Source: an uncultured bacterium (GTDB lineage: Bacteria > Cyanobacteriota > Vampirovibrionia > Gastranaerophilales > Gastranaerophilaceae). Taken from it: DNA of 13,256 bases. The notes beneath the pieces were generated by a model, which had not been told where the DNA came from, made no database searches, and worked only from the letters and a program-made list of their open reading frames with translations. The translations under genes and the position numbers were made by a program. Below, in pieces: positions 6,208 to 12,485 of this stretch. Each line of letters opens with the position of its first letter. Position 1 is the stretch's first letter. Location: NCBI GenBank assembly GCA_900551965.1, contig URYF01000042.1:1-13256 (forward strand), written 5' to 3'.

Positions 6208-6597
6208 ATGAATAAGAAATCACTTATAACAATTTTAACTATATTGGTTTTGCCGTTAGTTGCGTTTTTCGGCTTAACTTTTAATAAAGATACGTCTGCT
6301 GTTGCGGTTGCTAAGGGTAAGCCGCAGATTATAAAATTTTCTTCCACAATGTGCCTTGAGTGCCAAGAGGTTGAAAAGGTTTTGAAAGAAATTATGCCGG
6401 CATACCAAGACAAAGTTGCTTATACAGAAATTATTGTAGACAGCCGCGATGATATGAAAAATGCGTTAATAAAAAAATATAATGTAAAACTTGTTCCGAC
6501 TTTAATTTTGTTAAATTCTGACGGAACTCAGTATAAAAGAATTGAATCTTCTTTACCGAAAGAAGAGATGGAACAGTGTATTAAAGGGCTGCATTAA
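6208..6597 (+). CDS. Membrane-anchored thioredoxin-like protein
   Basis: 129 residues. A positively charged start (NKK) and hydrophobic segment (5-24) form an uncleaved anchor or signal peptide that puts the domain outside the cytoplasmic membrane. The thioredoxin fold follows: strand PQIIKFSS (39-46), redox motif C49-L-E-C52, and the cis-proline VPT (Pro97). The CLEC dipeptide is unlike the CGPC of general thioredoxins, as is usual for dedicated extracytoplasmic types. Its TAA overlaps the ATG of the CcdA-like gene (TAATG at 6595-6599), so it is most likely the redox partner kept reduced by that protein. Targets are unknown; cytochrome c maturation or repair of wrong disulfides are the usual roles of such pairs, and no cytochrome gene is nearby. 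Confidence 0.9.
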   Translation: MNKKSLITILTILVLPLVAFFGLTFNKDTSAVAVAKGKPQIIKFSSTMCLECQEVEKVLKEIMPAYQDKVAYTEIIVDSRDDMKNALIKKYNVKLVPTLILLNSDGTQYKRIESSLPKEEMEQCIKGLH

Positions 6598-7295
6598 TGG
6601 AAAATTTAACTCAATTATTTAATGACCAGACCGGAATTTTAATATTATTCGGGGCATCTTTTTTAGGTGGTTTAATTTCATCAATTTCTCCGTGCTCGTT
6701 ATCTATGCTGCCTTTAATTATTGGGTATATCGGCGGATATTCCGAGGCAAAACCTGCCAAAACTTTATTACAGATGATTATATTTGTAATCGGTACAGGT
6801 ATTGTATTTTCTATTATTGGCGGAATCTGCGCTATTACAGGTAAGGTTTTTATCGGTAACCCTTATTTTGCGTTAATTGTAGCTTCAATTATTATGATTA
6901 TGGGATTGAAAATTCTTGGTGTTATTGAGTTTGAACTTCCTGTAATGGTTAAGGAAATTCCGCAGAATAAGGTTAATAATGATTTCTTGTACCCGCTGAT
7001 TTTGGGGGCTGTTTTTGCTCTTATCGGAACCCCGTGTTCTACACCAATTTTAGCAAGTATTATGGCATTTTCTTCAATGTCCGGTAAAATTAGTTATTCC
7101 GTAATAATGCTGTTTTTGTTTTCAATAGGACAGGGGCTGATTCTTATTATTGCAGGATTCTTGACTTCTAAAATCAAGTCCGGTCAAAACTTTTATAAAA
7201 TCTCTGAAATTATTATGAAAGTCAGCGGGGTATTACTTATCCTTGTTGCTTTATATATTTTTTATAAGATTTTCGGCGCTGTTATTGTAAAATAA
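6597..7295 (+). CDS. ccdA: CcdA/DsbD-type transmembrane thiol electron transporter
   Basis: 232 residues with about six hydrophobic helices. The family moves reducing equivalents from cytoplasmic thioredoxin through the membrane to an outer thioredoxin-like protein. The two membrane cysteines lie in the hallmark proline motifs SPCSLSMLP (C33) and GTPCSTPIL (C147), in the two pseudo-symmetric halves; GxxSxIGG-like glycines occur in the following helices. Length fits the short CcdA class, not full DsbD, which has extra soluble domains at both ends; here the outer domain is supplied by the preceding gene, with which it shares one base of stop and start codon. This strongly supports a working pair. 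The next gene, ribH, begins 54 nt later. Confidence 0.92.
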   Translation: MENLTQLFNDQTGILILFGASFLGGLISSISPCSLSMLPLIIGYIGGYSEAKPAKTLLQMIIFVIGTGIVFSIIGGICAITGKVFIGNPYFALIVASIIMIMGLKILGVIEFELPVMVKEIPQNKVNNDFLYPLILGAVFALIGTPCSTPILASIMAFSSMSGKISYSVIMLFLFSIGQGLILIIAGFLTSKIKSGQNFYKISEIIMKVSGVLLILVALYIFYKIFGAVIVK

Positions 7296-7335
7296 CCCTT
7301 TATAGTGTAAAATTTATATATAAAAGGATATTTTT

Positions 7336-7341
7336 AAGGAG
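7336..7341 (+). promoter_or_regulatory. Ribosome binding site of ribH
   Basis: AAGGAG lies 8 nt before the ATG at 7350. The 54-nt gap from ccdA is too short for an FMN riboswitch and shows none of its conserved elements, so this ribH seems not to be under that control. Confidence 0.75.
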
Positions 7342-7349
7342 TAGGTAGA

Positions 7350-7814
7350 ATGAAAACGTATGAAGGACAGTTAACTACAACAAGTGATGAAAAGTTTTGT
7401 ATAATTATATCAAGATTTAATGATTTTATCGGGTCAAAATTATTGGCAGGCGCTATTGATGAATTGAAACGTCATGGTGTAAGTTCTGATAATATTGATA
7501 TAGTTAAGGTTCCGGGTGCGTTTGAAATTCCTGTGATTGCTCAAAAGTGTGCAAAGTCAAATAAATATGATGCAGTTATTACGCTGGGAGCTGTAATAAA
7601 AGGCTCTACCCCGCATTTTGATTATGTTTCTGCTGAAGTGTCAAAAGGTGTTGCGCAGGTAAGTCTGCAAACAGGTGTTCCTGTTATATTTGGGGTTTTA
7701 ACAACTGATAATATTGAACAGGCTATAGAAAGAGCCGGTACAAAAGCCGGTAATAAAGGGGCAGATGCTGCTAAAACAGCTATTGAAATGGCAAATTTGG
7801 TTAAATTAGTGTAG
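7350..7814 (+). CDS. ribH: 6,7-dimethyl-8-ribityllumazine synthase
   Basis: 154 residues, the usual length. The enzyme joins 5-amino-6-ribitylaminouracil with 3,4-dihydroxy-2-butanone 4-phosphate to make lumazine, the penultimate step to riboflavin, in the cytoplasm, generally as a pentamer or 60-mer. Diagnostic segments are SRFND (21-25, stacking Phe23), VPGAFEIP (54-61), GAVIKGSTPHFDYV (80-93, with catalytic His89) and VIFGVLTTDN (112-121) followed by EQAIERAGT (Arg128, phosphate binding). It stands apart from other riboflavin genes: none of ribA, ribB, ribD or ribE is in the window. murQ starts 43 nt downstream on the same strand, so the pair is probably co-transcribed for position, not for shared function. 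Confidence 0.98.
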   Translation: MKTYEGQLTTTSDEKFCIIISRFNDFIGSKLLAGAIDELKRHGVSSDNIDIVKVPGAFEIPVIAQKCAKSNKYDAVITLGAVIKGSTPHFDYVSAEVSKGVAQVSLQTGVPVIFGVLTTDNIEQAIERAGTKAGNKGADAAKTAIEMANLVKLV

Positions 7815-7843
7815 TTCGAAAACGGATATTTTTTTCGTATTTT

Positions 7844-7851
7844 GAAAGGAG
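7844..7851 (+). promoter_or_regulatory. Ribosome site that fixes the murQ start
   Basis: GAAAGGAG ends 6 nt before the ATG at 7858. An in-frame TTG at 7852 touches this site directly and is therefore unlikely to be used as the start. Confidence 0.8.
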
Positions 7852-7857
7852 TTGGAT

Positions 7858-8754
7858 ATGACAGAAGCAATTACCGAGTACAGGAATGAGAACACAAAAG
7901 ACATTGATCTTTTATCTACGATTGACATGGTTCGTAAAATGAACGAAGAAGACCAAATTGTGGCAAAAGTTGTTGGTGATGAGGCTCCAAATATTGCAGT
8001 TGCAATTGATATGATTGCTAAAGCATTTTTAAAAGGCGGCAGATTGTTTTATTTCGGTGCCGGAACATCAGGCAGGCTTGGTATTTTAGATGCTTCAGAA
8101 TGCCCTCCGACATTTAGTGTTGATGCGTCTATGGTTCAAGGGATTATTGCAGGTGGACACGGTGCTATTTTAAATGCTGTAGAAGGGGCTGAAGATAGTT
8201 TTGAGGTTGGAAAAGAAGATGCTAAAATTCTTACAGATAAAGATATTTGTGTTGTAATTTCAGCAAGCGGAAATCCTAAATATTTATTAGGAGTTCTGGA
8301 GCAGGCTGATGAAGTTGGGGCAGCTACAATCGGGGTTACTTGTAACTCAAGAGGGATGATCGCTCAAGAAGCCGGACATGTAATTTGTGCCGAAGTGGGT
8401 CCTGAAGTTATTGCAGGTTCCAGCAGATTAAAAGCCGGTACTGCTCAAAAAATGATTTTAAATATGCTTTCAACAGGTGCTATGATTAAAATCGGCAAAA
8501 CCTATGAAAACTTTATGATTGATTTGAAAGCTGTTAATGAAAAGTTAAAAGATCGTGCAATCAGAATAGTTTCTCAAATTGCAGAAGTTTCTCATAGTGA
8601 GGCTTTAGCTGCACTATTAAAATCTGATTGGGAAATTAAAACATCAATTGTTATGATAAAAATGAAGACAGATGCTGATGGTGCAAGATTGGAATTAAAA
8701 AGACACGGCGGGGTTTTAAGACGCATTATTGCACCTGAAGAAACTGCTGTATAA
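7858..8754 (+). CDS. murQ: N-acetylmuramic acid 6-phosphate etherase
   Basis: 298 residues from the ATG at 7858. MurQ cleaves the lactyl ether of MurNAc-6-phosphate to give GlcNAc-6-phosphate and D-lactate, a step of peptidoglycan recycling in the cytoplasm. The SIS sugar-phosphate-binding domain shows FGAGTSGRLGILDASECPPTF-type sequence at 66-86 (glycine loop, then Glu81) and a second acidic residue, Glu112 in VEGAED; these correspond in place to the two catalytic glutamates of the E. coli enzyme. The N-terminal ITEYRN and MNEEDQ and the ISASGNP loop (135-140) are also family features. No kinase (AnmK, MurK) or transporter (MurP) lies nearby, so the source of MurNAc-6-P must be encoded elsewhere. 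gpsA begins 27 nt later. Confidence 0.97.
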   Translation: MTEAITEYRNENTKDIDLLSTIDMVRKMNEEDQIVAKVVGDEAPNIAVAIDMIAKAFLKGGRLFYFGAGTSGRLGILDASECPPTFSVDASMVQGIIAGGHGAILNAVEGAEDSFEVGKEDAKILTDKDICVVISASGNPKYLLGVLEQADEVGAATIGVTCNSRGMIAQEAGHVICAEVGPEVIAGSSRLKAGTAQKMILNMLSTGAMIKIGKTYENFMIDLKAVNEKLKDRAIRIVSQIAEVSHSEALAALLKSDWEIKTSIVMIKMKTDADGARLELKRHGGVLRRIIAPEETAV

Positions 8755-8781
8755 AAGATTATAAGAGGAGGAAGATAGATA

Positions 8782-9783
8782 ATGAAATTAACGGTTCTTG
8801 GAGCAGGCTGCTGGGGGTTAACTTTGGCATGGCTTTTAACTGATAACTTTGAAGATATTACTGTTTGGGGCAGAAGTCAGGATTTATCTGCCGATTTAAT
8901 CGAAAATAAACACTGTTCAAAACCTTTAGAAGTTCAGCTTGACAAAAAAGTTGAAATAACATCTGATTTATCTTCTGCAATAAAAGATGCTGATATTATA
9001 TTATCTGTAGTTGCAACCTCAGGAACCCGTGATGTTTGTGAAAACCTTAAAAAAGCAGGAATCAAATCAGAACAGATTTTGGTAAATGCTTCAAAAGGGA
9101 TTGAGCTTCCTTCTTTGATGCGAATGTCAGAGGTTATAAAAGATGTTTTGCCTGAACAAAAATTGGCAATTCTCTCAGGTCCTACATTGGCAAAAGAAGT
9201 TTTGCAGGGCAAGCCGACTGCTGCCTGTGTCGCTTGTGAAGATATTGAGACAGCGCAAAGAGTTCAAAAAGCTTGTAATGTTCCTAATCGCTTCAGATTA
9301 TATACAAATACCGATGTAATCGGGGTAGAGCTTGGCGGTAGTTTGAAAAACGTAATTGCTATTGCTTCAGGTTTTGCACATACAATGGGGCTTGGGGATA
9401 ACTGCTCAGGTGCGCTGCTTACACGAGGAATGGCAGAAGTTGTAAGGGTTAGCATTCAGCTTGGAGCCAACCCGTCTACCTTATACGGACTTTCCGGCAT
9501 GGGTGACTTGATTGCAACTTGTTCTTCTCCTATGTCAAGGAATTATACAGTTGGTTCAATGCTTGCAAAAGGTAAAAAAATCAATGATATTTTATCTGAA
9601 CTGGGCTCAGTTGCAGAAGGGGTAAAAACTTCAAAGGCAATATGTGAGTTAGCGCAGAAGCTGGGTATTGAAGTTCCTGTATCAAGTGCGATATACGAGG
9701 CTGTTTACACTGATATTACGCCGGAAGAACTATTATCTAAATTGATGAATCGAAAATTGAAAGAAGAAGAAAGATACGTATAA
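8782..9783 (+). CDS. gpsA: NAD(P)-dependent glycerol-3-phosphate dehydrogenase
   Basis: 333 residues, full length. GpsA reduces dihydroxyacetone phosphate to sn-glycerol 3-phosphate, the backbone for phospholipids. The N-terminal Rossmann domain opens with GAGCWG (7-12). Further motifs are NASKGIE (102-108, Lys105), SGPTLAKEV (132-140), ELGGSLKNVIAIA (183-195) with catalytic Lys189, LLTRGMAEV (212-220), LSGMGDLIATC (237-247), SRNYTVG (252-258) and VAEGVKTS (277-284). Cys10 takes the place of the small residue often found before Trp in the glycine loop; this is a mild variant. GAGGAGG (8765-8771) lies 10 nt before the ATG. The TAA overlaps the next ATG (TAATG, 9781-9785), so it is translationally coupled to the RicT-like gene. 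Confidence 0.97.
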   Translation: MKLTVLGAGCWGLTLAWLLTDNFEDITVWGRSQDLSADLIENKHCSKPLEVQLDKKVEITSDLSSAIKDADIILSVVATSGTRDVCENLKKAGIKSEQILVNASKGIELPSLMRMSEVIKDVLPEQKLAILSGPTLAKEVLQGKPTAACVACEDIETAQRVQKACNVPNRFRLYTNTDVIGVELGGSLKNVIAIASGFAHTMGLGDNCSGALLTRGMAEVVRVSIQLGANPSTLYGLSGMGDLIATCSSPMSRNYTVGSMLAKGKKINDILSELGSVAEGVKTSKAICELAQKLGIEVPVSSAIYEAVYTDITPEELLSKLMNRKLKEEERYV

Positions 9784-10709
9784 TGAAATTTGCAGTAAGA
9801 TATTTGAAAAATACATTTTATCCGTTGAATTTGCCAGAAAATGTTAAGCTTGAAGACGGTCAGATGGTGCTTGTCCGCACTGAAAAGGGGGAAGAGGCTT
9901 TGAAAGCTTTTTTGGTAAATTCTCAAATTCAAAAAATTTGGGACAATGCTAAATTCAAACCTGAGCCGTTGAACTTTATCAGGGTATTGACCCAGAGGGA
10001 TTTACAGACTCTTGAAGATATAAAAAAAGAAGAAGTTGAAGCATTTTTCAAATGTCAGGCACTTGTTAAGCAGCATAAACTTATGATGAATCTTGTTCAA
10101 TGCCGTATAACTTTTGACAGGCGTAAGATTACATTCTATTATACAGCTCCTGAGAGGGTTGATTTTAGAGCTTTATTGAAAGATTTGACCCAAACCTTTA
10201 CAAGAGTTAGAATCGATCTTCGTCATATCGGGGTTCGTGATGAAACCTCGATTTTAGAAGGTGTTGGCATCTGCGGGCAGCCGTTCTGCTGTTCAAGTTT
10301 TTTAAGGAAATTTGCAACAATAAACGTTAAATTAGCAAAAGATCAGGGGATGCCGATTGCTCCCGGAAAAATTTCAGGTACATGCGGGCGTCTATTGTGC
10401 TGCTTGACTTATGAATATTCAAATTATATTGATGCTGCAAAAGGTATGCCGCCAATCGGGTCTTCTGTAATGACTACAGAAGGGCTTGGTAAAGTTTGTT
10501 ATTTACAGTTTATGAGCGGAAAAGTTGCTGTCAAAATGGAAGATGGTAAGACAAAAGAGTTTGATAAAGCTGATATTGAAATGGTTGATGCTGATGTCAA
10601 TGTCGAAATTGATGTTCCTGCAATCAATAACTACACAGATGAAGACAGCGCAAATATTGATATCAAACAGCTTGAAGATGACAGAAACAGTTCAACCGGC
10701 AATATCTAA
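9783..10709 (+). CDS. ricT: RicT/YaaT-like PSP1-domain Fe-S protein
   Basis: 308 residues. The PSP1 C-terminal domain is clear: APERVDFRALLKDL (122-135), RIDLRHIGVRDE (143-154), then the cysteine set C164, C169-C170 (GICGQPFCCSSFL) and C201, C206-C207 (SGTCGRLLCCLTYE), which in the family helps hold [4Fe-4S] clusters. In Bacillus, RicT (YaaT) works with RicA and RicF to direct RNase Y processing of transcripts and affects phosphorelay signalling; in cyanobacteria and other phyla the role is less defined. The N-terminal part (1-90) and the acidic, Asp-rich tail after residue 265 are variable. It overlaps gpsA by one base. No ricA or ricF is in the window. It ends 6 nt from the stop of the convergent 88-residue gene, with no terminator visible between them. 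Confidence 0.93.
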   Translation: MKFAVRYLKNTFYPLNLPENVKLEDGQMVLVRTEKGEEALKAFLVNSQIQKIWDNAKFKPEPLNFIRVLTQRDLQTLEDIKKEEVEAFFKCQALVKQHKLMMNLVQCRITFDRRKITFYYTAPERVDFRALLKDLTQTFTRVRIDLRHIGVRDETSILEGVGICGQPFCCSSFLRKFATINVKLAKDQGMPIAPGKISGTCGRLLCCLTYEYSNYIDAAKGMPPIGSSVMTTEGLGKVCYLQFMSGKVAVKMEDGKTKEFDKADIEMVDADVNVEIDVPAINNYTDEDSANIDIKQLEDDRNSSTGNI

Positions 10710-10715
10710 ACCAAT

Positions 10716-10982
10716 TTAGTCAACTCTTGTCAGGTGCGTAATAGTTGCTTCTTGATTTACATATTTTAATTTGTTAAATAATTTTTGCATGTTTTCGTCC
10801 GGAACATACACATATAATGAGCCGCCGCCAATTTGAAACTTTTTGGCAATTTTTTCTGCCTCGGCTGGAACCGTTGACTCTGCGACAGCATCAATAACTA
10901 TTTGGGAAATCTTATCCGGAGTTTTTTTTAGATTGAATATTGCCCCGAAATTTGTTTGATTATCACATTTATTTACTTGCAT
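10716..10982 (-). CDS. 88-residue orphan protein with an N-terminal NFGA motif
   Basis: The protein has a polar start (MQVNKCDNQTNFGAIFNL), an alpha-helical middle (about 22-48) and a likely beta-strand region GGGSLYVYVPDE (52-63) followed by another helix and strand. It has no signal peptide or membrane segment and I recognise no family. A short polar leader ending in NFGA is a pattern I associate with many lineage-specific proteins of Gastranaerophilales (recollection, unchecked). A good ribosome site, AGGAGG, lies 6 nt upstream of the ATG, which makes it likely that this small frame is real. It is divergent from the MarR-type gene, whose operator-like repeats lie between them, so it may be a target of that regulator. 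Confidence 0.72.
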   Translation of the reverse strand: MQVNKCDNQTNFGAIFNLKKTPDKISQIVIDAVAESTVPAEAEKIAKKFQIGGGSLYVYVPDENMQKLFNKLKYVNQEATITHLTRVD

Positions 10983-11050
10983 TTTTCCTCCTGGAATTCC
11001 TACTTCTATTTTAAAACCTCTAAATATAAATTTTGCTAATATAATTTTTC

Positions 11051-11097
11051 ACTTGACAAGTAGATAAATCTATGCAATGATAATTCTAGTATTAGAA
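11051..11097 (+). promoter_or_regulatory. MarR gene promoter with three inverted repeats
   Basis: TTGACA (11053-11058) lies 17 nt from AATGAT (11076-11081), which has the TGn extension at 11073-11075. The -35 sits inside the palindrome ACTTGACAAGT (11051-11061). TAGATAAATCTA (11061-11072) fills the spacer, its centre about one helical turn further, and TTCTAGTATTAGAA (11084-11097) lies over the expected transcript start. Such repeats fit dimer binding by a MarR-type protein that represses its own gene. Confidence 0.55.
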
Positions 11098-11110
11098 CAT
11101 TCAATGGCAT

Positions 11111-11114
11111 GGAG
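11111..11114 (+). promoter_or_regulatory. Ribosome site that decides the MarR start
   Basis: GGAG lies 6 nt before the ATG at 11121. The in-frame ATG at 11109 has no such site upstream and its own codons would overlap this one, so 11121 is the better start. Confidence 0.6.
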
Positions 11115-11120
11115 AATAAA

Positions 11121-11582
11121 ATGCAAAAGAAAAATTATATAGATAGTTTCCCTTATGAGGTTGAGTTAACGGCAAGGATTTGTCATGAAAATACAAAAAT
11201 TATGCTTGAATCATTTACTGATGAATTGACGATTGATGAGCTTGTTGTTCTTGATACTTTGATTGCAAAGCCCGGGTTATCTCAGGCTGAGTTAGCAAGG
11301 CTTATACTTAAAGGGAAAGCTCATACAGGCAGGTTTTTGATGTCATTGGAAGAAAAAGGGTTTATTGAGCGTCATATTTATGAGAAGAATGGTAAATTAA
11401 TAAAAGTTTCAGAGGTTACTGAGGCAGGGCATAAACTTTATGATGAGCTTACTGGAAAGTTTCGTCCTGCAGCTGAAAAAATCCAGCAAATTTTTTCAGA
11501 AGAGGAAGTTCAATATGTTATAGAGCATTTAAGAGCTTTTAGAAATGCAATAGAAAAAGTCAGTAAAATTGTATTTGAATAA
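11121..11582 (+). CDS. MarR-family winged-helix transcription regulator
   Basis: 153 residues from the ATG at 11121 (157 if the upstream ATG at 11109 is used). The layout is typical: N-terminal dimerisation helix, then LTIDELVVLDTLIAKPGLSQ-like helices, recognition region LARLILKGKAHTGRFLMSLEEKG (about 58-80) and the wing with YEKNGKLIKVSEVTEAG, followed by C-terminal helices that complete the dimer. Members respond to phenolics, oxidants or other small ligands. There is no pair of cysteines of the OhrR kind; the only visible Cys is near the N-terminus (ARICHEN), so redox sensing through one Cys cannot be excluded. Targets are unknown. Inverted repeats in its own promoter suggest autoregulation, and the divergent 88-residue gene is the nearest other candidate. 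Confidence 0.92.
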   Translation: MQKKNYIDSFPYEVELTARICHENTKIMLESFTDELTIDELVVLDTLIAKPGLSQAELARLILKGKAHTGRFLMSLEEKGFIERHIYEKNGKLIKVSEVTEAGHKLYDELTGKFRPAAEKIQQIFSEEEVQYVIEHLRAFRNAIEKVSKIVFE

Positions 11583-11616
11583 AACAATATATAAATTCCC
11601 AATTATGTTACTTTAC

Positions 11617-11641
11617 AGAGGCTTTCGGGCTTCTTTTTTTT
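11617..11641 (+). terminator. Rho-independent terminator of the MarR gene
   Basis: AGAGGC (11617-11622) pairs with GCTTCT (11629-11634), with one G-T pair, around the loop TTTCGG, and is followed by a run of T. The T-run reaches the stop codon of the convergent gene at 11640. The other strand has no T-run here, so the convergent gene must end further left. Confidence 0.8.
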
Positions 11642-12482
11642 ATTCAAAAACAGAGATTATTTTTTCTGAGTAATTTATATCATTTAAAGGTAGTGCGGTT
11701 ATGTCATTTAAAAATTTGCTTTCAGGCGTATTGTTTGGAAAGTTTTTCCAAAGATGTAATAAGATAAGTTTGTTGTTTATTATTAGATTTTTTACTTTTT
11801 CATCGGCTGGAGAAAACGGATAGCAGTATGGTATTGAGCCTTGTGACAGTTTTATTTTCAGCTTGTTATATTTATCTAGTTTTTGCGAATATTTTTGATA
11901 TAGCTCAATTCTTGTTTTTTTATCCTTTTCAAAATCAATTTGTTCAAATTCTGTTAAAACCTGAGGATTAATAAGCTTTATTTCTTTTTGCCGGTTAAGC
12001 TTCAGTTCATTTTGCACAAATTGTTCGTACTTATCTTGGATTGTGGCAATTTCTAAATTCAAGGTATCTGTCGGCAAATTTAAATCCTGGGCTTGATTGG
12101 TAAAAAGAAACGCGCCGCAAGTCAGTGGGAAAAATTTACGCAGTGAATTAAAACTTGCCAGCCCGCAATGTTTTGCGTAAAATCCATGCGTATTATCAAT
12201 TATAAGATTTTTGTACCTTTTTGATAATTCATTGCAATTTTGTTCAAAAAGCCCGAAATAATTTATGTAAAGTATAAAATCTTCAGGGGAGAATATAGTT
12301 TCGTCGGAAGGCATAAAGTTTTTATTTATGTGATAAAATTTAACTTTGCAATTTTGTTCGCGTGCTGCCTGCCAAACCGTTTCGCAAGTATAATACGGGA
12401 TAAAGATTTCTCTTATCCCGTATTTTCTAATAAGATATTTCAAACAATTTCTTGCAAGGTTCAGTTTTATGCAGTTTGTCAT
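11640..12482 (-). CDS. Compact DegT/DnrJ/EryC1-like PLP aminotransferase homologue
   Basis: 280 residues, shorter than the 350-400 usual for the DegT (sugar aminotransferase) family. Recognisable parts are LNLARNCLKYLI (7-18, as in the family's S/R-x-ALxxxL start), IFIPYYTCETV (26-36), LYINYFGL (71-78), IIDNTHGFYAKHCG (94-107) where Asp96 would contact the PLP ring nitrogen, and SFNSLRKFFPLTCGAFLF (110-127) where Lys116 is in the place of the Schiff-base lysine. The C-terminal domain is reduced but keeps a Tyr/Leu-rich region and the closing LPLND. Active transaminase or a non-catalytic relative are both possible. It starts 3 nt after the M20 peptidase stop, without a clear ribosome site, so coupling is likely. 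Surface sugar synthesis is the family's usual role; no sugar genes are visible here. Confidence 0.65.
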   Translation of the reverse strand: MTNCIKLNLARNCLKYLIRKYGIREIFIPYYTCETVWQAAREQNCKVKFYHINKNFMPSDETIFSPEDFILYINYFGLFEQNCNELSKRYKNLIIDNTHGFYAKHCGLASFNSLRKFFPLTCGAFLFTNQAQDLNLPTDTLNLEIATIQDKYEQFVQNELKLNRQKEIKLINPQVLTEFEQIDFEKDKKTRIELYQKYSQKLDKYNKLKIKLSQGSIPYCYPFSPADEKVKNLIINNKLILLHLWKNFPNNTPESKFLNDITALPLNDINYSEKIISVFE

Positions 12483-12485
12483 AAT

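Noticed and set aside
6048..6413. Minus-strand open frame of 121 codons
   Set aside because: Its end overlaps the well supported thioredoxin gene and promoter on the other strand; translation is low-complexity.
7296..7349. Possible FMN riboswitch before ribH
   Set aside because: Only 54 nt are available and none of the conserved junction sequences is present.
7815..7857. Possible terminator hairpin between ribH and murQ
   Set aside because: The TTCGAAAACG / CGTATTTTGAA arms pair poorly and the T-run lies in the loop, not after the stem.
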